Source of the DNA: Chitinophaga pinensis
Lineage (GTDB): Bacteria > Bacteroidota > Bacteroidia > SXHM01
NCBI GenBank assembly: GCA_945889235.1
Contig: CAMDBK010000111.1
Location: 1 to 8,824 of the forward strand
Direction of reading: 5' to 3'
Length of the DNA: 8,824 nucleotides
The position numbers and the translations under genes are program-made. A model generated the notes under the pieces. That model was not told where the DNA came from, did no database searches, and was given only the letters and a program-made list of their open reading frames with translations. Positions 7,384-8,824 of the stretch are shown here, one piece after another. Within the stretch, counting starts at the first letter, position 1, and every line of letters starts with the position of its first letter.

Positions 7384-7737
7384 TCATTGAATAGATGATA
7401 ATACTTTTCTCAACGGCTGAATATGATTGCTGCAAATGTCAAAAACTATTTCTTGTTCAAGTTTATCGTAATGATGAGAGATAAGGTCGCGCAAACGGAT
7501 TATCTCAGTCCAAGGAATTTCTGTATACTGGTTAAAAATGGTTGGGTTTTCTTGGTAACATTTTTTCAGGATTTCACCTGAAACCTGCAGGTGCATAAGT
7601 ATAGCATCGTAATATGCCTTTCCTTGTTTTGAAGTAATAAAATCAGAAGGTTGTTTCACCTCTTCAAAATAGGCGTTTATCTCGTCAAGATGTTCAAGAA
7701 TAAGAAGAATATCGTCTTTGAGATTTTCATCAAGCAT
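7384..7737 (-). CDS. hepT: HepT-like HEPN-domain toxin (DUF86 family)
   Basis: This 117-residue, mostly helical protein is of the HEPN class, which acts as an RNase toxin in HepT/MNT toxin-antitoxin modules. The defining RX4-6HXY motif is intact as R83-DLIS-H88-H-Y90 inside PWTEIIRLRDLISHHYDKL (75-93), the usual site near the C-terminal third. In the studied Shewanella and cyanobacterial pairs the partner nucleotidyltransferase neutralises HepT by adding AMP to the motif tyrosine, here Y90. Whether that happens here is inference. Its ATG lies 8 bp inside the end of the MNT gene, so translation is probably coupled, with the antitoxin made first. It ends 58 nt before the ftsE start. Length is within the family range (100-150). 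The call is based on the motif and the partner. Confidence 0.88.
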   Translation of the reverse strand: MLDENLKDDILLILEHLDEINAYFEEVKQPSDFITSKQGKAYYDAILMHLQVSGEILKKCYQENPTIFNQYTEIPWTEIIRLRDLISHHYDKLEQEIVFDICSNHIQPLRKVLSSIQ

Positions 7738-8020
7738 AAATAATTTCTTTTTCTATTCGGTTTAAAAACCGTGGTGAAAGTTGTGTATGCTTGGTTGTGA
7801 TATCCACTTTTTTACTGAGTAGATTTTCTAAGTAAGTCAATAACCCGGCAAGCTTCAAATAGCTTGGCTGTTTTAGCTTTACCAATATATCCACATCGCT
7901 GTCAACTTCAGCCTCATTTCTTACATAAGACCCAAAAAGTCCAATCTCATCCACTCCAAATCGTGAACGCAGGAAAGGTAATTCCTCTTTTAGTTTTTGT
8001 ATTATTTCCACAGATGTCAT
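7730..8020 (-). CDS. mntA: MNT-type nucleotidyltransferase antitoxin
   Basis: This minimal nucleotidyltransferase of 96 residues is the antitoxin partner of the HEPN protein downstream. The family motif GSX10DXD is complete: G30-S31, then D42 and D44 (SDVDILV), with a third carboxylate likely at D73 in KKVDI. All three are expected for metal and nucleotide binding, so it should be catalytically active. I place the start at 8020 (MTSVEIIQKL). A longer frame to 8071 would add 17 hydrophobic, aromatic residues not usual for the family, and a promoter-like TACTTTTG lies inside that extension. The stop overlaps the toxin start by 8 bp. By analogy with characterised MNT/HepT pairs it would AMPylate the toxin. 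Confidence 0.88.
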   Translation of the reverse strand: MTSVEIIQKLKEELPFLRSRFGVDEIGLFGSYVRNEAEVDSDVDILVKLKQPSYLKLAGLLTYLENLLSKKVDITTKHTQLSPRFLNRIEKEIIYA

Positions 8021-8024
8021 ACTA

Positions 8025-8032
8025 CAAAAGTA
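8025..8032 (-). promoter_or_regulatory. Bacteroidota-type -7 element directly upstream of the MNT start
   Basis: On the minus strand this reads TACTTTTG, an exact TAnnTTTG match, ending only 4 nt before the MNT ATG at 8020. Transcription would start at or within a few bases of the ATG, so the mRNA would be leaderless or nearly so. No good -33 TTG is seen at the usual distance. If real, it supports the short MNT start over the longer frame to 8071. Confidence 0.4.
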
Positions 8033-8083
8033 ATAAAACATGAAATACGGAGTTACTAATAGCATAACCAATAATGTAAAACC

Positions 8084-8167
8084 ATGTTAACTGCATTTGT
8101 TTTATTCATTGTGATGATGCTTACACTTGCCATTGACATCATCCGGGAAGAACATAAAAGTCATTGA
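8084..8167 (+). CDS. Possible 27-residue single-TM small protein
   Basis: This short frame runs from ATG to TGA between the divergent MNT gene and dnaE. The peptide is MLTAFVLFIVMM, then LTLAIDIIREEHKSH: about 18 hydrophobic residues followed by a charged, hydrophilic tail, as in single-pass small membrane proteins. The frame is closed upstream by TAA at 8072-8074, so the ATG is the only ATG start. No Shine-Dalgarno or clear promoter is seen in front of it. An AT-rich hairpin begins at its stop codon, which would fit a small independent transcript. Random AT-rich DNA can also give hydrophobic short frames, so this stays tentative. I do not recognise a family. Confidence 0.35.
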   Translation: MLTAFVLFIVMMLTLAIDIIREEHKSH

Positions 8168-8190
8168 AAATATTCGGAAAGAATATTTTT
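8166..8190 (+). terminator. AT-rich hairpin, possible intrinsic terminator
   Basis: AAAATATTC (8167-8175) and GAATATTTT (8181-8189) form a perfect 9-bp stem with loop GGAAA. It can be extended by a bulged T to TGA...TCA. The right arm runs into five T residues, and another T-run follows at 8200-8205. It starts at the stop codon of the small frame at 8084-8167. The stem has only one C/G pair, so it is weak. It may instead be an operator in front of dnaE. Confidence 0.4.
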
Positions 8191-8221
8191 CAACATTCAT
8201 TTTTTGAAGAAAGTGAAACCC

Positions 8222-8229
8222 TATTTTTG
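8222..8229 (+). promoter_or_regulatory. Bacteroidota-type -7 element upstream of dnaE
   Basis: TATTTTTG matches TAnnTTTG exactly, 40 nt before the dnaE ATG. A TTTG at 8203-8206 could be the -33 element, but the 15-nt spacing is a few bases shorter than usual. The implied leader is about 30-35 nt, pyrimidine-rich, with no Shine-Dalgarno. Confidence 0.5.
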
Positions 8230-8269
8230 CACGTAAGGTTTTTAGTTTTTCTTCCCGCAATTTTTCCTC

Positions 8270-8824
8270 ATGCCCTCTTTTTCACATCTGCACGTCCATA
8301 CCCAGTTTTCATTGCTTGATGGCGCTGCTGATATTGGGAAGCTTTATAAAAAAGCAATTTCTGATAATATGAATGCGCTTGCCATTACTGACCATGGCAA
8401 TATGTTTGGCGTTTTCAAATTTGTGGCTGAGGCTTACAAGCACAAACTGAATCCAGGTGATAAAGCTGATAAACGCCTAAAGGTAAAACCCATTGTAGGC
8501 TGCGAGTTTTATGTTGTTGAAGACCGCCATAAAAAACAGTTTACAAAAGAAAATAAAGACAAACGCCACCATCAATTATTACTGGCAAAAAATGCCGAAG
8601 GCTATAAGAACCTCAGCAAGCTTTGTTCGCTCGGATACATCGAAGGGCTTTACAGTAAATGGCCGCGTATTGACAAGGAATTAATTCTGAAATATCATAA
8701 AGGATTGATTGCAACTACATGCTGCATTGGAGCAGAAGTGCCGCAGACTATTTTGAGAAAAGGCGAAGAAGAAGGAGAAAAAGTTTTCAAGTGGTGGCTT
8801 GATTTATTTGGCGAAGATTACTAC
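8270..8824 (+). CDS. dnaE: DNA polymerase III subunit alpha, N-terminal part (runs off window)
   Basis: The first 185 codons encode the N-terminal PHP domain of the replicative polymerase, which copies the chromosome in the Pol III holoenzyme. The sequence has SHLHVHTQFSLLDGAA (5-20), ALAITDHGNMFGVF (36-49), VGCEFYVVEDRHKKQF (76-91), a charged linker, and HHQLLLAKNAEGYKNLSKLCS (100-120). The PHP metal-site residues seen so far (H8, H10, D17, H42, E79, H101) are all present, whereas E. coli DnaE has lost several. The start ATG is fixed by the conserved N-terminus; family members are about 1,150-1,250 residues or more, so only about 15% is here. The frame is open at the right edge. A TAnnTTTG promoter element lies 40 nt upstream. 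It is transcribed divergently from the toxin-antitoxin pair. Confidence 0.96.
   Translation, partial: MPSFSHLHVHTQFSLLDGAADIGKLYKKAISDNMNALAITDHGNMFGVFKFVAEAYKHKLNPGDKADKRLKVKPIVGCEFYVVEDRHKKQFTKENKDKRHHQLLLAKNAEGYKNLSKLCSLGYIEGLYSKWPRIDKELILKYHKGLIATTCCIGAEVPQTILRKGEEEGEKVFKWWLDLFGEDYY

Noticed and set aside
8052..8068. GTTA...TAAC as an operator between MNT and the small frame
   Set aside because: Arms of only 4 bp with a 9-nt spacer are expected by chance in AT-rich DNA.
1..8824. CRISPR array, tRNA, rRNA, transposase or phage genes
   Set aside because: No spaced direct repeats of the right size, no cloverleaf-like or rRNA sequence, and no transposase or integrase motif was seen on either strand.

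Overview
The window is AT-rich, densely coded chromosomal DNA, most likely from a member of the Bacteroidota. Three things point there: a TonB-dependent receptor with an N-terminal carboxypeptidase-regulatory-like domain, several promoter-like sites matching the Bacteroidota -7 consensus TAnnTTTG, and few convincing Shine-Dalgarno sequences. The genus cannot be read from the sequence. Both ends cut through a gene: ddl at the left, dnaE at the right.

Left block (1-4262, + strand). A 5'-truncated D-alanine--D-alanine ligase (peptidoglycan precursor synthesis) is followed by an EVE-domain protein, a 771-residue TonB-dependent outer-membrane receptor, and a class I O-methyltransferase that starts 3 nt after the receptor stop. 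Gaps are 18, 34 and 3 nt, so one or two co-transcribed units are plausible. A degenerate heptanucleotide repeat array spans the ddl/EVE junction and encodes the last residues of Ddl.

Middle block (4263-6631, + strand). Two GT-B-fold glycosyltransferases are tightly coupled and probably act together on a surface glycan or glycolipid. The first starts at TTG and ends in a tail encoded by a palindromic intergenic-type repeat, which also brings the second gene's upstream region.

Right block (6597-8020, - strand). An FtsE-type ABC ATPase converges on the second glycosyltransferase with a 35-bp 3' overlap. Upstream of it lies an MNT/HepT nucleotidyltransferase-HEPN toxin-antitoxin pair with an 8-bp gene overlap. 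This pair is the one clearly accessory, defence-like module here.

The gap 8021-8269 (249 bp) is the longest stretch without a firmly assigned gene. It holds a promoter-like site for the toxin-antitoxin pair, a possible 27-codon single-TM ORF, an AT-rich hairpin just after that ORF, and a promoter-like site for dnaE. The replicative polymerase gene dnaE starts at 8270 and runs off the window, with the PHP metal-site residues seen so far intact.

I see no clearly new multi-gene system. The most useful observations are the two cases of repeat-derived C-terminal tails, the toxin-antitoxin insertion, and the small ORF with its hairpin.
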